Below, in pieces: positions 56,293-63,517 of a stretch of DNA of 64,000 nucleotides. Source of the DNA: Hymenobacter glacialis. GTDB taxonomy: Bacteria > Bacteroidota > Bacteroidia > Cytophagales > Hymenobacteraceae. How positions within the stretch are numbered: the stretch's first letter is position 1; every line of letters begins with the position of its first letter. The stretch covers positions 28,235 through 92,234 of the forward strand of contig NZ_MDZC01000028.1 of the NCBI RefSeq assembly GCF_001816165.1, given 5' to 3'. The translations under genes and the position numbers were made by a program. A model generated the notes under the pieces. The model did not search any database, had not been told where the DNA came from, and saw nothing but the letters and a program-made list of their open reading frames with translations.

Positions 56293-56859
56293 ATTGACTA
56301 CACCAAGCTGCCCAACGGCTCGAACCGCAACCTGGACCTGCGCCGGGAGTTCAACCAGCGGCTCGACCACGCCCCCATTCAGGCCACATCGGTGCTCAAC
56401 GGCATGTTTACGGACCTGCTCACCGGCCAGGCGCCGGTGGTGCTCTTCGGCCTGAAGCGCGTGATGTACTACGGCCGCGCCGACCAGCCGCTGGATTTTA
56501 CCACCACAGCCAACACGGCCGAATTCACGGCGGCGGCGGCGCTGGACCCTACGGCCCCGCGCTACCTGCGCGTGGCCGGGGAGGTGGCCAGCGTGCGCGG
56601 CCTGCAGCAGGCCGCCAGCCAGGCCACCGGCCAGCCATTCAAGCTATTGCGAGTAGGTCCGGTGAGCGTGCTGGGCGGGCTGATAAAGGCGACCAAAACC
56701 CTGATGCCGACCAGTAACGAAGTGTTTCCGCCCTGGCAGGGCATGCAGTACCTGCACAACATGTTCACGGGCCTGCCCAAGCTCACGCCCCTCGACAATG
56801 CCCGCTACCCTGATATTCGGTGGACGTCGGTGCGGGAGGTACTAGCAACCCGGAAATAA

Positions 56860-57146
56860 GCGCCGATGCTGGGCATTTGCCCTGCTATAAAGTGCAGATT
56901 GGGCAGCTCAGCCTTCGTGCAACCGCGCAATTGTAACATACTTACGCTGACTTTTCAGTACCAACAAACGCAGCAACAACACGGGCGTTCAACATTCGTA
57001 TAGTGAATAGGTTAGCGCTATTTAGCGGGTTTGGTGCTATTGCGATAAAGACCATTTTTTGCGTGTTTGAAATCAGAAAAATACCCACTCGTTCCAGAGT
57101 TAGCTATATTATAGCATAATTGCATTTAACTTAAACTTTAATCCGT
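56860..57146. promoter_or_regulatory. A/T-rich leader of the DUF4142 gene
   Basis: About 290 bp, A/T-rich from 56990 onward (TATATTATAGCATAATTGC near 57106). It should contain the promoter of the DUF4142 gene. No terminator is obvious behind the NmrA-like 3' part. Confidence 0.35.
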
Positions 57147-57884
57147 ATGAAAACGATGAAAGTAATTGCCTATTTATTGGTGGCCAGTGCCTCAGTAATC
57201 GGCACAGCTTGTAGCAGCACGGAGGCCACCATCAGCAATGCGGGTGGAACCGGCAGCACCGCCGTTTCTGTATCGGATAGCGCCGATGCCACGCGCATGG
57301 GCACGGACACAAACCCCACCCCCGACGCCAACTCCGGCATGGCCAACAACGGCGCATTGCCGGGCTCGGGCGCCGCGTCCAGCGACGCAGCCATGGGCAC
57401 TAGGGGCATGGCCGCTACCCCGGAAATGACCGCCTTCATGGGTACGTTCGCCACCATGAAAGACCCCGTGTTCCTGATGAACGCAGCCAGTAGCAACCTG
57501 CTTGAGATTCAGGTGGGCAAGCTGGCTTTGCAGCAGGCCAGCAGGGGGGAGGTAAAGCAGTTCGCCCAAATGATGGTGAGCCACCACACACAGGCCACTC
57601 AGGAGCTAAAGAACGTGGCCTCTCCGCTGGGCGTGAAGCTCCCACAAGCTATGATGCCGGCGCACCAGGCCATGCTGGACCAGTTGAAAAGCAAAACAGG
57701 CAAAGACTTTGATGAGGCCTACATGGACATGATGGAGACTGCCCACAAGATGGATGTTGCCATGTTCCAAGCAAAGAGTATGACCGCCGAAATGCAAACT
57801 GTGAAAGGATTTGCCAATCGGACACTGACCATGCTGCGCTCGCACCAAACTTCAGCTAACAAAATTGAGAAGAAGGTGGATTAA
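57147..57884 (+). CDS. DUF4142 lipoprotein
   Basis: Predicted lipoprotein of 245 residues with a lipobox cysteine in VIGTACSS. The next ~75 residues are a low-complexity Ser/Gly/Ala/Asp linker. The DUF4142 four-helix bundle spans about residues 95-240: DPVFLMNAASSNLLEIQVGKLALQQASRGEVKQFAQMMVSHHTQATQELKNVASPLGVKLPQAMMPAHQAMLDQLKSKTGKDFDEAYMDMMETAHKMDVAMFQAKS. The paired histidines in SHHTQA and ETAHKM are conserved in the ferritin-like family and could bind metal. It is anchored in the membrane and predicted to be in the periplasm. It is probably co-transcribed with the next lipoprotein gene, 18 bp away. Confidence 0.9.
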   Translation: MKTMKVIAYLLVASASVIGTACSSTEATISNAGGTGSTAVSVSDSADATRMGTDTNPTPDANSGMANNGALPGSGAASSDAAMGTRGMAATPEMTAFMGTFATMKDPVFLMNAASSNLLEIQVGKLALQQASRGEVKQFAQMMVSHHTQATQELKNVASPLGVKLPQAMMPAHQAMLDQLKSKTGKDFDEAYMDMMETAHKMDVAMFQAKSMTAEMQTVKGFANRTLTMLRSHQTSANKIEKKVD

Positions 57885-57902
57885 CCTGTAGCTTCTTGTG
57901 AG

Positions 57903-58730
57903 GTGGCGCAGCGAAATCAACGTCAATTGCCTGCCATCCTAAGTGGGCTGCTTCTGGCCTGCATTGCTTTGGTGGGGCCCGCTTGCTCCAAACAAGATGC
58001 CGTTGAGCCCGTCCTGAGCAGCAGCAGCCAAGGGGAGGCCAAGGCAGACAAAACCAAAACATTTTACGGGCCCGCAAAGCCCATGGGCCAGGGCGTGGGC
58101 CGGGCCTGGGTGGAAGTGGGCTCCAATGGCAAGCCCCTTGCCATTGGAATTGACCTTTCTGCCAAATCAATGCTAAGCCAGGGGAGTAGCCCCACGGAGT
58201 ACACGCTTCAGCTGCCCCACCAGGTAGCCGTGCCCCCCTTCGACCACATCGAGCTTGGGTGGAACCCGCAAGGCCACGAACCGGACCACATCTACACCTT
58301 GCCTCACTTCGACGTGCATTTCTACATGATATCCAGCGCGTTTCAGGCTACCATCCCGTTCCTGGCGCCCCCTGCCTTTGATACACAACCAGCTGCGAAA
58401 TACCTGCCAGCAGACTACTTGATGGGGCCTGGCCTGGTGCCAAACATGGGTGCCCACGCGGTGGATTTACGCTCGGATGAATTTCAGCCTGACGGTGTGT
58501 TCACCAAAACCTTTATTTACGGCAGCTACCAAGGCAGACTGACTTTTCTGGAGCCGATGTTTACGCTCAAGTACCTCGAGGAAATGAAAAGTGAGACGAT
58601 AGAAATTCGCCAGCCCCAGGCATTTGCGCGAGCCGGCTATTACCCTACCACCTATACCATCAGCTACACCTCCTCTCCCAAAGAATACCACATATCCTTA
58701 AATAAATTTATCTACCACGAGGCAGAGTAA
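57903..58730 (+). CDS. DUF5602-like lipoprotein
   Basis: Predicted lipoprotein of 275 residues with a GTG start and a lipobox cysteine in LVGPACSKQ. The mature part has YGPAKPMGQGVGRAWVEVGSNGKPLAIGIDLS near residue 55, then PFDHIELGWNPQGHEPDHIYTLPHFDVHFYMIS and MGPGLVPNMGAHAVD. The histidine-rich GHEPDHIYTLPHFDVHFY resembles the metal-binding cluster of DUF5602-type proteins (TTHB210-like). No enzyme activity is known to me. The C-terminal half has beta-type strands (FTKTFIYGSYQGRLTFLEPMFT). It follows the DUF4142 gene and probably forms a short operon with it. Confidence 0.75.
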   Translation: MAQRNQRQLPAILSGLLLACIALVGPACSKQDAVEPVLSSSSQGEAKADKTKTFYGPAKPMGQGVGRAWVEVGSNGKPLAIGIDLSAKSMLSQGSSPTEYTLQLPHQVAVPPFDHIELGWNPQGHEPDHIYTLPHFDVHFYMISSAFQATIPFLAPPAFDTQPAAKYLPADYLMGPGLVPNMGAHAVDLRSDEFQPDGVFTKTFIYGSYQGRLTFLEPMFTLKYLEEMKSETIEIRQPQAFARAGYYPTTYTISYTSSPKEYHISLNKFIYHEAE

Positions 58731-59260
58731 GGTAACCACCGGTTTACCTGAAGGCCGGCGATAACAGGTGCGCTACGCTTGACAAGCCTGAGACGCCGCC
58801 CACCTGCAGGAGCTATGGCCTGATGAGGTCGTTTTAAGCGAGCCCTGGCTCGTGCTTCGGCACGGGTCAGGGCTCTGCTGTGGGCGGCCGCGTCACGCGG
58901 CACTTTCGCTGAAAGCAAATCACCACGGCGGCCTTTCATTCCTTTGCAGACTTAGCGCCCCGCCACTGAGCCAGAGCTGAAGGTTTCAGCGTCCTGCCCG
59001 GATAGTTTCACCGATGAGGAAACGAAAGCCGCCCCCGTTCCGCGAACTGATGCTGCACCAGAGGGTTTGCGAAGCTCATTTATCGCGCTCCACCGCCATC
59101 GCCGGCCCCGAGGGGGGAGGGGAAAAGTTTACTACCGAATATTGCCTTGTCCGCTTTCCATGGCAGGCCCACGCTTGTGCTTTGGCTCTTCATGGAAGGA
59201 GTTGGGCTTAAAAGCCATGCGGGTGCTGTACTCCATGGGGGAGGCCACGTATAGCGCCGC
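58731..59260. other. 530-bp intergenic region
   Basis: Apart from the hairpin at 58841 no supported feature is seen. Short frames such as the one from 59014 look non-coding. The right part should carry the promoter of the Nudix gene. Confidence 0.4.
58841..58875 (+). terminator. GC-rich hairpin after the lipoprotein pair
   Basis: AGCCCTGGCTCGTGC and GCACGGGTCAGGGCT pair with two mismatches around a TTCG tetraloop. No T-run follows, so it could be a terminator only with help or an RNA-stabilising hairpin. Confidence 0.5.
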
Positions 59261-59794
59261 ATGAGCTCCCCCGTTGCCCTACGCCAATCAGCCGTGCTCG
59301 TGCCCGTGTTCCGCAACGCCGCTGGCGAGGCTACGCTCGTGCTGGTACGGCGCGGCGACTTTGGCGTGCACGGCGGGCAGCTGGCATTTCCCGGGGGCAA
59401 GCGCGACCCCTCCGATGCCTCGCTGCTGGCCACCGCCCTGCGCGAGACCGAAGAGGAAATCGGCCTGCCCGCCACCGCCATTGAGGTGCTGGCCGCGCTG
59501 CCGCCCGTCCAAACCCACACCTCTGGCTTCCACATTGCCCCGTTTCTGGCCCGCGTAGCGCCGCCGCCCACGTGGCGCTTTGCCCAGCCCGAAATAGCCG
59601 AAGTGCTGGAAGTGCCCCTGCCGCACCTCACCGACCCCGCCAATGCCGGGCAGGAGCTGTGGGATTTTGCCGGCCATGCGGTGCCGGAGTTGGTTTCCTT
59701 CTGGCGAATAGGGCCGCACTACCTGTGGGGCGCCACCCACCGCATGCTGCAGCCCCTGTTGCCGCGCCTGCTGGCAGGGGAGTGGGAGCTGTAG
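59261..59794 (+). CDS. CoA pyrophosphatase-type Nudix hydrolase
   Basis: Nudix hydrolase of 177 residues, of the UPF0035/CoA-pyrophosphatase branch that splits coenzyme A into phosphopantetheine and ADP in known members. The signature precedes and includes the Nudix box: RRGDFGVHGGQLAFPGGKRDPSDASLLATALRETEEEIGL, with GGQLAFPGG and the metal glutamates in RETEEEIGL. The following PVQTHTSGFHIAPFLARV and the C-terminal IWGATHRML-like block (HYLWGATHRMLQPLL) are also characteristic. It is cytosolic. The start at 59261 is an ATG with no better alternative. Confidence 0.92.
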   Translation: MSSPVALRQSAVLVPVFRNAAGEATLVLVRRGDFGVHGGQLAFPGGKRDPSDASLLATALRETEEEIGLPATAIEVLAALPPVQTHTSGFHIAPFLARVAPPPTWRFAQPEIAEVLEVPLPHLTDPANAGQELWDFAGHAVPELVSFWRIGPHYLWGATHRMLQPLLPRLLAGEWEL

Positions 59795-59872
59795 AGTGGG
59801 GCGCTGTGGCCGGGGTAAGTCCCATTTAAACAGGAGTTAAATGTTTGGTTAAGGGCAATTGAAATAAAGGAA

Positions 59873-59921
59873 CGTCATGCTCATCTGGCGTCTGCGCAGC
59901 CGACGCCAGATGAGCATGACG
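59873..59921. repeat. Perfect 20-bp-arm hairpin, family B
   Basis: CGTCATGCTCATCTGGCGTC and GACGCCAGATGAGCATGACG pair completely around the 9-nt loop TGCGCAGCC. Related pieces occur at 7477 and 44816. It sits about 80 bp after the Nudix gene without a T-run. Confidence 0.9.
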
Positions 59922-60045
59922 GCCAGGCGAGCCTATAGCCCCACCAACGCAATGGCAAGCATCTGCCCGGCCTACAACCTCTGGCCCCGCAACACAGTAC
60001 CACTACATAAACCCCAGGCGTTGGCGCCTGCCTATCTTCCCGCTT

Positions 60046-60618
60046 ATGAGCAACGTGCACGTATTTTCCGCCGATAACGAAACCATCCTATGGAATGCGG
60101 TTGCAGCCAGCATTACCCATCAAGGCGACCTGTTTGACTACACCGCCGAGTTGATTCAGGACGGTTACCACATGCAGCTCGATATTGAGATTGACCTAGG
60201 CGGCGGCTTCGAGGGCGGTTTCCAGAGCACTACCCTCACTGCCCTGGTGCCCAACCATACCCGCCTGCGCTTTGCCCTGCACGAGCAGGACTGGCTGCAT
60301 GAGCTGGGCAAGCTGCTAGGCATGACCGATGTGAAGCTGGGCGACCCGGAGCTGGACGCCGCCTTCATCATCACCACCAACAACGAAGCCGCCCTGCGCG
60401 AGCTGCTCCTGCCCGATACCGCCCTGCGCCAGACCCTGCTGCGCTACCAGGAGTGCCGCCTCACGCTGGCCCCCACTTCCGACGAGCCCGGCGCCGACGT
60501 GCACCTCACCTTCACCAAGGAAACCGCCCTCACCGACCCCGCCCACCTGCGGGAAGTGTACCACGCGCTCTACACCCTGCTGCGCAAAATAGCCCCGCTG
60601 CCACCCGCCACCGCGTAG
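60046..60618 (+). CDS. Hypothetical soluble protein
   Basis: Protein of 190 residues (MSNVHVFSADNETILWNAVAASITHQGDLFDYTAELIQDGYHMQLD...). It is soluble, with no signal peptide and no family that I recognise. The pattern of long strands and helices (LTALVPNHTRLRFALHEQDWLHELGKLLG, LDAAFIITTNNEAALRELLLPDTALRQTLLRYQECRLTL, DVHLTFTKETALTDPAHLREVYHALYTLLRKI) suggests a two-domain alpha/beta structure. Composition matches the chromosome, not the low-GC genes further on. It is the first gene of the run in which GC-rich repeat units separate small genes; the first unit follows its stop by 62 bp. Confidence 0.65.
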   Translation: MSNVHVFSADNETILWNAVAASITHQGDLFDYTAELIQDGYHMQLDIEIDLGGGFEGGFQSTTLTALVPNHTRLRFALHEQDWLHELGKLLGMTDVKLGDPELDAAFIITTNNEAALRELLLPDTALRQTLLRYQECRLTLAPTSDEPGADVHLTFTKETALTDPAHLREVYHALYTLLRKIAPLPPATA

Positions 60619-60680
60619 CCGCTTATGAGACGAAAAAGAATAGTCAGTGCGGCCCCCCCACGCCCCGCCGGTCCCGCCTG

Positions 60681-60770
60681 AGCGAACCCACCGCTTCGGC
60701 GTAGCTTCCGCTCCTGCGCCCCCCCGCCCGCTGCCCGCACCGCTGAAAGAAATGGGCGCTTCTTTTGTAG
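60681..60770. repeat. Inter-cassette repeat, copy R1
   Basis: Unit of about 90 bp running from AGCGAACCCACCGCTTCGGC through CGTAGCTTCCGCTCCTGCGCC and CCCGCCCGCTGCCCGC to GGGCGCTTCTTTTGTAG. It closely matches R2 at 61362 and in part R3 and R4. GCGCCC and GGGCGC inside it can pair. It lies just upstream of the RelB/YoeB pair. Confidence 0.85.
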
Positions 60771-60806
60771 CGGCAAGCAGGCGGCTGGAACTATGCGGAA
60801 TCTTTG

Positions 60807-60814
60807 TAGTTTTG
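60807..60814 (+). promoter_or_regulatory. TAnnTTTG promoter box of the RelB/YoeB-type operon
   Basis: TAGTTTTG is an exact match to the Bacteroidota -7 box and ends 6 bp before the antitoxin ATG at 60821. That spacing implies a leaderless or nearly leaderless mRNA. No clear -33 TTG is seen. Confidence 0.5.
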
Positions 60815-60820
60815 AATAGT

Positions 60821-61048
60821 ATGAAATACACCCTCGAAATACCCGACCAGGAAGCGGAGTTTGTGTTGGAGTTGTTGCGGCGTATTACGTCCGTCAAGCT
60901 TACGCCCGTAACCAGCAAAGGCAAAAAAGCGGCAATGAATACGACCGAGTATCTGATGAGCACGCGCACCAACCGGGAGCGACTATTGGCTTCGATTGAG
61001 CGCTTGGAGCGCGGCGAAGGGGTTCAGCACGACCTTATCGAAGACTAA
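60821..61048 (+). CDS. RelB-like type II antitoxin
   Basis: Small protein of 75 residues (MKYTLEIPDQEAEFVLELLRRITSVKLTPVTSKGKKAAMNTTEYLMSTRTNRERLLASIERLERGEGVQHDLIED). The N-terminal ribbon-like strand and following helix fit DNA-binding Axe/YefM-RelB-type antitoxins, and the acidic C-terminal helix fits toxin binding. The start at 60821 follows a TAnnTTTG box; a long leader frame to 60647 runs through the repeat and is rejected. The stop overlaps the toxin ATG by one base (TAATG), so translation is coupled. Confidence 0.8.
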   Translation: MKYTLEIPDQEAEFVLELLRRITSVKLTPVTSKGKKAAMNTTEYLMSTRTNRERLLASIERLERGEGVQHDLIED

Positions 61049-61311
61049 TGCGGCTTTCGTGGGATGAAGACGCGTGGGAGCAATACCTGCACTGGCAAAT
61101 AACGGATATGGCCATCCTGCGCAAAATCAACGGCTTGCTGAAAGAATGTATGCGTACCCCGTTTGCGGGTACTGGCAAGCCCGAATTGTTGAAAGGCAAC
61201 ATGCGCGGCTATTGGTCGCGCCGAATCACACAGGAGCATCGCTTGGTGTACAAAGTCGCAGGTGAAGAGCTGCTAATTGCCCAATGTCGTTTCCACTACG
61301 ACGACAAGTAA
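61048..61311 (+). CDS. YoeB-like toxin (ribosome-dependent mRNA endonuclease family)
   Basis: Toxin of 87 residues in the Txe/YoeB family, which cleaves mRNA on the ribosome. Family marks are WDEDAWEQYLHWQITDMAILRKINGLLKE at the N-terminus, the middle PFAGTGKPELLKGNMRGYWSRRITQEHRLVYKV and the end IAQCRFHYDDK. The conserved GKPE, RRI-EHRLVY and closing H-Y positions match YoeB, including the terminal catalytic-type histidine/tyrosine pair. The paired antitoxin precedes it with a one-base overlap. Normal length for the family, so probably functional. Confidence 0.92.
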   Translation: MRLSWDEDAWEQYLHWQITDMAILRKINGLLKECMRTPFAGTGKPELLKGNMRGYWSRRITQEHRLVYKVAGEELLIAQCRFHYDDK

Positions 61312-61361
61312 GCCCTCCCCGGCGCGCCCGCCCCGCCTGACGCCTTCCACGCGCCCCGCCC

Positions 61362-61451
61362 GAGCGAACCCCGCGCTTCGGCGTAGCTTCCGCTCCTGCG
61401 CCACCCGCGCCCGCTGCCCGCGCCGCTGAAGAAACAGGAGCTTCTGCGTAA
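61362..61451. repeat. Inter-cassette repeat, copy R2
   Basis: GAGCGAACCCCGCGCTTCGG, CGTAGCTTCCGCTCCTGCGCC, CCGCTGCCCGCGCCGCTGAAG and GAGCTTCTGCGTAA follow one another as in R1. GCTCCTG and CAGGAGC inside it can pair. It separates the YoeB-type pair from the VapBC pair. Confidence 0.9.
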
Positions 61452-61453
61452 CT

Positions 61454-61461
61454 TAGCTTTG
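61454..61461 (+). promoter_or_regulatory. TAnnTTTG promoter box of the VapBC operon
   Basis: TAGCTTTG matches the -7 box exactly, three bases after the end of repeat R2 and about 40 bp before the antitoxin start. The repeat end and promoter are therefore almost joined. Confidence 0.5.
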
Positions 61462-61503
61462 GAAGCAGCATGGTTTCTTTTCGTCGTTCAGCATCTGCCA
61501 AAT

Positions 61504-61746
61504 ATGACACCGATACTTGTTTTAGAGCCAACGAATGACTCTGACCTGAACTTGCTTCTGAATCTGGCGCAGCGGCTGGGTGTGAAAGCTACTGCCACGC
61601 CTCCGGCTGCTACTATTTCCGAGGAAGAGCGGCGGCGGCGCTTTCTGGCGCTTGCGGGTTCCTGGCAGTCCGACGAGAGCGGGGATGAAATCAATAAGAT
61701 GCTGATGGAATCGCGGCACTTCCGCGACCGCGACGTAGCGCTATGA
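61504..61746 (+). CDS. VapB-like antitoxin
   Basis: Protein of 80 residues, start at 61504 (MTPILVLEPTNDSDLNLLLNLAQRLGVKATATPP). The middle part and the C-terminus (EEERRRRFLALAGSWQSDESGDEINKMLMESRHFRDRDVAL) look like the antitoxins that precede PIN toxins in Bacteroidota; the ExxxxM-xSRHFRDRDV ending is the typical toxin-wrapping tail. No classical AbrB or RHH motif is clear, so DNA binding is inferred. Its TGA overlaps the ATG of the toxin (ATGA). Confidence 0.8.
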   Translation: MTPILVLEPTNDSDLNLLLNLAQRLGVKATATPPAATISEEERRRRFLALAGSWQSDESGDEINKMLMESRHFRDRDVAL

Positions 61747-62159
61747 GCTTCTATTTGCTGGATACCAACATCTGCATTCATTTCACCAAAAACGAATACG
61801 GCATTGTTGAAAAGCTGGACAGCATTGGTTTCGGCAATTGCTTTATCAGTGAGCTGACAATCGCCGAAATGCTGTACGGCGTGGCCAACAGTGCCCTAAC
61901 CAAGAAGGCCGCCAACCGACTGGCGCTAAATGGGCTGCGCACTGCCTTTGAAGGCCATATTTTGCCCATTGCGGACTGCTTTGAGCATTACGCCGCTGAA
62001 AAAACCCGCCTGCGCCGCGCCGGCCGTCCCGTCGATGACTTCGACCTGATGATAGGTTGCACGGCCCTCCGCCATGGTCTCACGCTGGTTACGCGCAACA
62101 CCCGCCACTTTGCTGATATCTCCGGTTTGGTGCAGGAAAACTGGATTGACAATCCGTAA
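61743..62159 (+). CDS. VapC-like PIN-domain toxin
   Basis: PIN-domain ribonuclease toxin of 138 residues. Acidic active-site residues are visible: D in YLLDTNICIHF, E in SELTIAEMLYGV and D in PVDDFDLMIGCTALRHGLTLVTRNTRHFADISGL. The last motif, with TRNTRHF and the following GL, is strongly VapC-like (FitB/VapC branch). The ATG lies in ATGA, overlapping the antitoxin stop. The enzyme would cleave RNA, in known relatives tRNA, when freed from the antitoxin. Probably intact. Confidence 0.95.
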   Translation: MSFYLLDTNICIHFTKNEYGIVEKLDSIGFGNCFISELTIAEMLYGVANSALTKKAANRLALNGLRTAFEGHILPIADCFEHYAAEKTRLRRAGRPVDDFDLMIGCTALRHGLTLVTRNTRHFADISGLVQENWIDNP

Positions 62160-62236
62160 CACCCCACCGCTTCGGCGTAGCTGCCACCCCCGCCCGCTGC
62201 CCCCGCCGCTGAAGAAACGGGAGCTTCTGCGTAGCA
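62159..62236. repeat. Inter-cassette repeat, copy R3
   Basis: Starts at the last base of the VapC stop: CACCCCACCGCTTCGGCGTAG, then CCCGCCCGCTGCCCCCGCCG, CTGAAGAAACGGGAG and CTTCTGCGTAGC. It is shorter than R1 and R2 because the TTCCGCTCCTGCG part is missing. Confidence 0.9.
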
Positions 62237-62393
62237 TGTTGCTCCACACCAATACGAGTGCCATATGCTATAGAAATGGATGTTCTGTAAGAAGAATCCA
62301 TTTAGTGGCAACTGTTTACTGACTTGCAGATATAAACACTAGGTTTTGTTTATATTGCTTTCCGGTTAGTTATAAACATCTAAAAAAATCGAC

Positions 62394-62819
62394 ATGAGAG
62401 TATTGTTTGTCTTTTTGCTTATTGTCGTACAAACGTTAATAATTAGCGGAAAATGCTATGCGCAACTTGAAGTTGAAGCAGGAGTTAAATACAAGAAGGA
62501 AGGCCAAGGATGGTCTGAATACTACTTCCGAAACATCGATTTGATGACGGGGCCAGAATTGAACGCTAGCACAAAAACTAATGATTATAAGTACAGTTCG
62601 GATTATGCACTAATCTGGTTTAGCCAACACGAAGTAGCTATTGTTGAACTCAAACAATCCATCCAAACGGATGCCGCACGGCTAATGGGCAATTCGATTT
62701 CCAGTTCGGTGCTCAAAATCCATCAACAGTTTTATGGATATCAAATGGAAGGTGTTGATAAGTCCGGCGTCAATTGGAAGTTTTGCTTCTTAACGGAACT
62801 GCGTCAACTTTGTCAATAA
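62394..62819 (+). CDS. Hypothetical exported protein, low GC
   Basis: Protein of 141 residues with a signal peptide (MRVLFVFLLIVVQTLIISGKCYA). The mature part QLEVEAGVKYKKEGQGWSEYYFRNIDLMTGPELNASTKTNDYKYSSDYALIWFSQHEVAIVELKQSIQTDAARLMG has alternating strands and no recognised family. Its base composition is far lower in GC than the chromosome, which points to acquisition. It is flanked by repeat copies R3 and R4, as if it were one cassette. Function unknown. Confidence 0.65.
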   Translation: MRVLFVFLLIVVQTLIISGKCYAQLEVEAGVKYKKEGQGWSEYYFRNIDLMTGPELNASTKTNDYKYSSDYALIWFSQHEVAIVELKQSIQTDAARLMGNSISSSVLKIHQQFYGYQMEGVDKSGVNWKFCFLTELRQLCQ

Positions 62820-62900
62820 ATTTTTTGTGAAAACATTTCATGTAGAACCATCCGACTATCAGAGCTCCGCAGAGTATCCAAGAGATAATCAAGAGTTTTC

Positions 62901-62941
62901 GCCCCTGCCCGCTGAAAGAAACTGGAGCTTCTGTGTAGCTT
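62901..62941. repeat. Inter-cassette repeat, copy R4 (partial)
   Basis: Only the right part is present: GCCCCTGCCCGCTGAAAGAAA, CTGGAGCTTCTGTGTAGC. It matches the last 40 or so bases of R1-R3 inside otherwise low-GC DNA, so it stands out strongly. Confidence 0.85.
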
Positions 62942-63040
62942 GCCCGTCGCCATCAGATTCTGAGCGTTAAGAATAAGGTTGAGAAAAAGAAATTTTGGAG
63001 AGTAATGAATTTTGAATCTTCATTGAACAGATAACCAAAG

Positions 63041-63517
63041 ATGACTGAAGCTGAGAAATACGGACTGTTAGTGAATATAATTGTCCCTGTTGCCTCGGCA
63101 ATAGGAGCTGCATATGTTTCATTTCGAGTTGCAAAAAGCCAAATTGATGGCGACCGTTTGCTTTTTCTTACGCAGTTAGAATCTGATTCCCAAGCGGAGC
63201 GAGATAGAGAAAGTATCAAGGATAAGAACAAGTTAAACAACTTTGTATGGCTATTGAATAACATCATCAAATATGCAACAAAGCAGAATGAAGATTATCT
63301 GAAAGTAGTAAAGGGCATAGAGGATAATAAGCTAGGGCAAAATGTGTTCATCTCTTTAGCTTCATCTGATATTGCTAGAATTCTGCAAGTCAATCCCGAA
63401 GAAGTATTTCTTGCGCTTATTGCGAAAGCCCGAGATACACAAGAAAATAGGGACCGAGTAAGTAAATTATTTACTGATGTTACGCGGATATTTAGGGGAG
63501 TAATTTACGTTTGGTGA
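63041..63517 (+). CDS. Hypothetical membrane-anchored protein, low GC
   Basis: Protein of 158 residues. An N-terminal hydrophobic segment (LLVNIIVPVASAIGAAYVSFRVA) probably anchors it, followed by a charged, helical region (RDRESIKDKNKLNNFVWLLNNIIKYATKQNEDYLKVVKGIEDNKLGQNVFIS) and a C-terminal part (ARILQVNPEEVFLALIAKARDTQENRDRVSKLFTDVTRIFRGVIYVW). No family is recognised. The low GC content resembles the gene before. Its stop shares bases with the ATG of the transposase that follows, so its 3' end may have been shortened or extended by that insertion. Confidence 0.6.
   Translation: MTEAEKYGLLVNIIVPVASAIGAAYVSFRVAKSQIDGDRLLFLTQLESDSQAERDRESIKDKNKLNNFVWLLNNIIKYATKQNEDYLKVVKGIEDNKLGQNVFISLASSDIARILQVNPEEVFLALIAKARDTQENRDRVSKLFTDVTRIFRGVIYVW

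Larger units (their letters stand above)
54892..56859 (+). pseudogene. NmrA-like NAD(P)-binding protein gene split by an IS
   Basis: Two halves of one frame flank the 957-bp insertion: 54892-55335 and 56296-56859. The first holds the Rossmann motif TIVLAGATGDLGFRIAQALLRRGAVVRALVRPG and ends at FIPSDYSI. The second resumes at DYTKLPNGSNRNLDLRREFNQRLDHA and runs to the stop. Removing the IS and one 3-bp target copy restores FIPSDYSIDYTKLP with no other defect, giving about 335 residues. The start is uncertain (GTG at 54892, in a Thr/Pro-rich N-terminus). The family includes NmrA regulators and isoflavone-reductase-like enzymes. The 3' part could be expressed only if an ATG in it (56404, MFTDLL) were used. 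Confidence 0.9.

Noticed and set aside
59014..59264. Short plus-strand frames upstream of the CoA-type Nudix gene
   Set aside because: Overlapping 65-codon frames with no signature; they look like random open frames in GC-rich DNA.
60681..62941. Repeats R1-R4 as a CRISPR array
   Set aside because: The units are long, imperfect and hundreds of bases apart with genes between them; there are no uniform spacers and no cas genes.
60681..62941. Repeats R1-R4 as classical integron attC sites
   Set aside because: No GTTRRRY core site or integrase gene is visible in the window, so only a functional analogy can be proposed.
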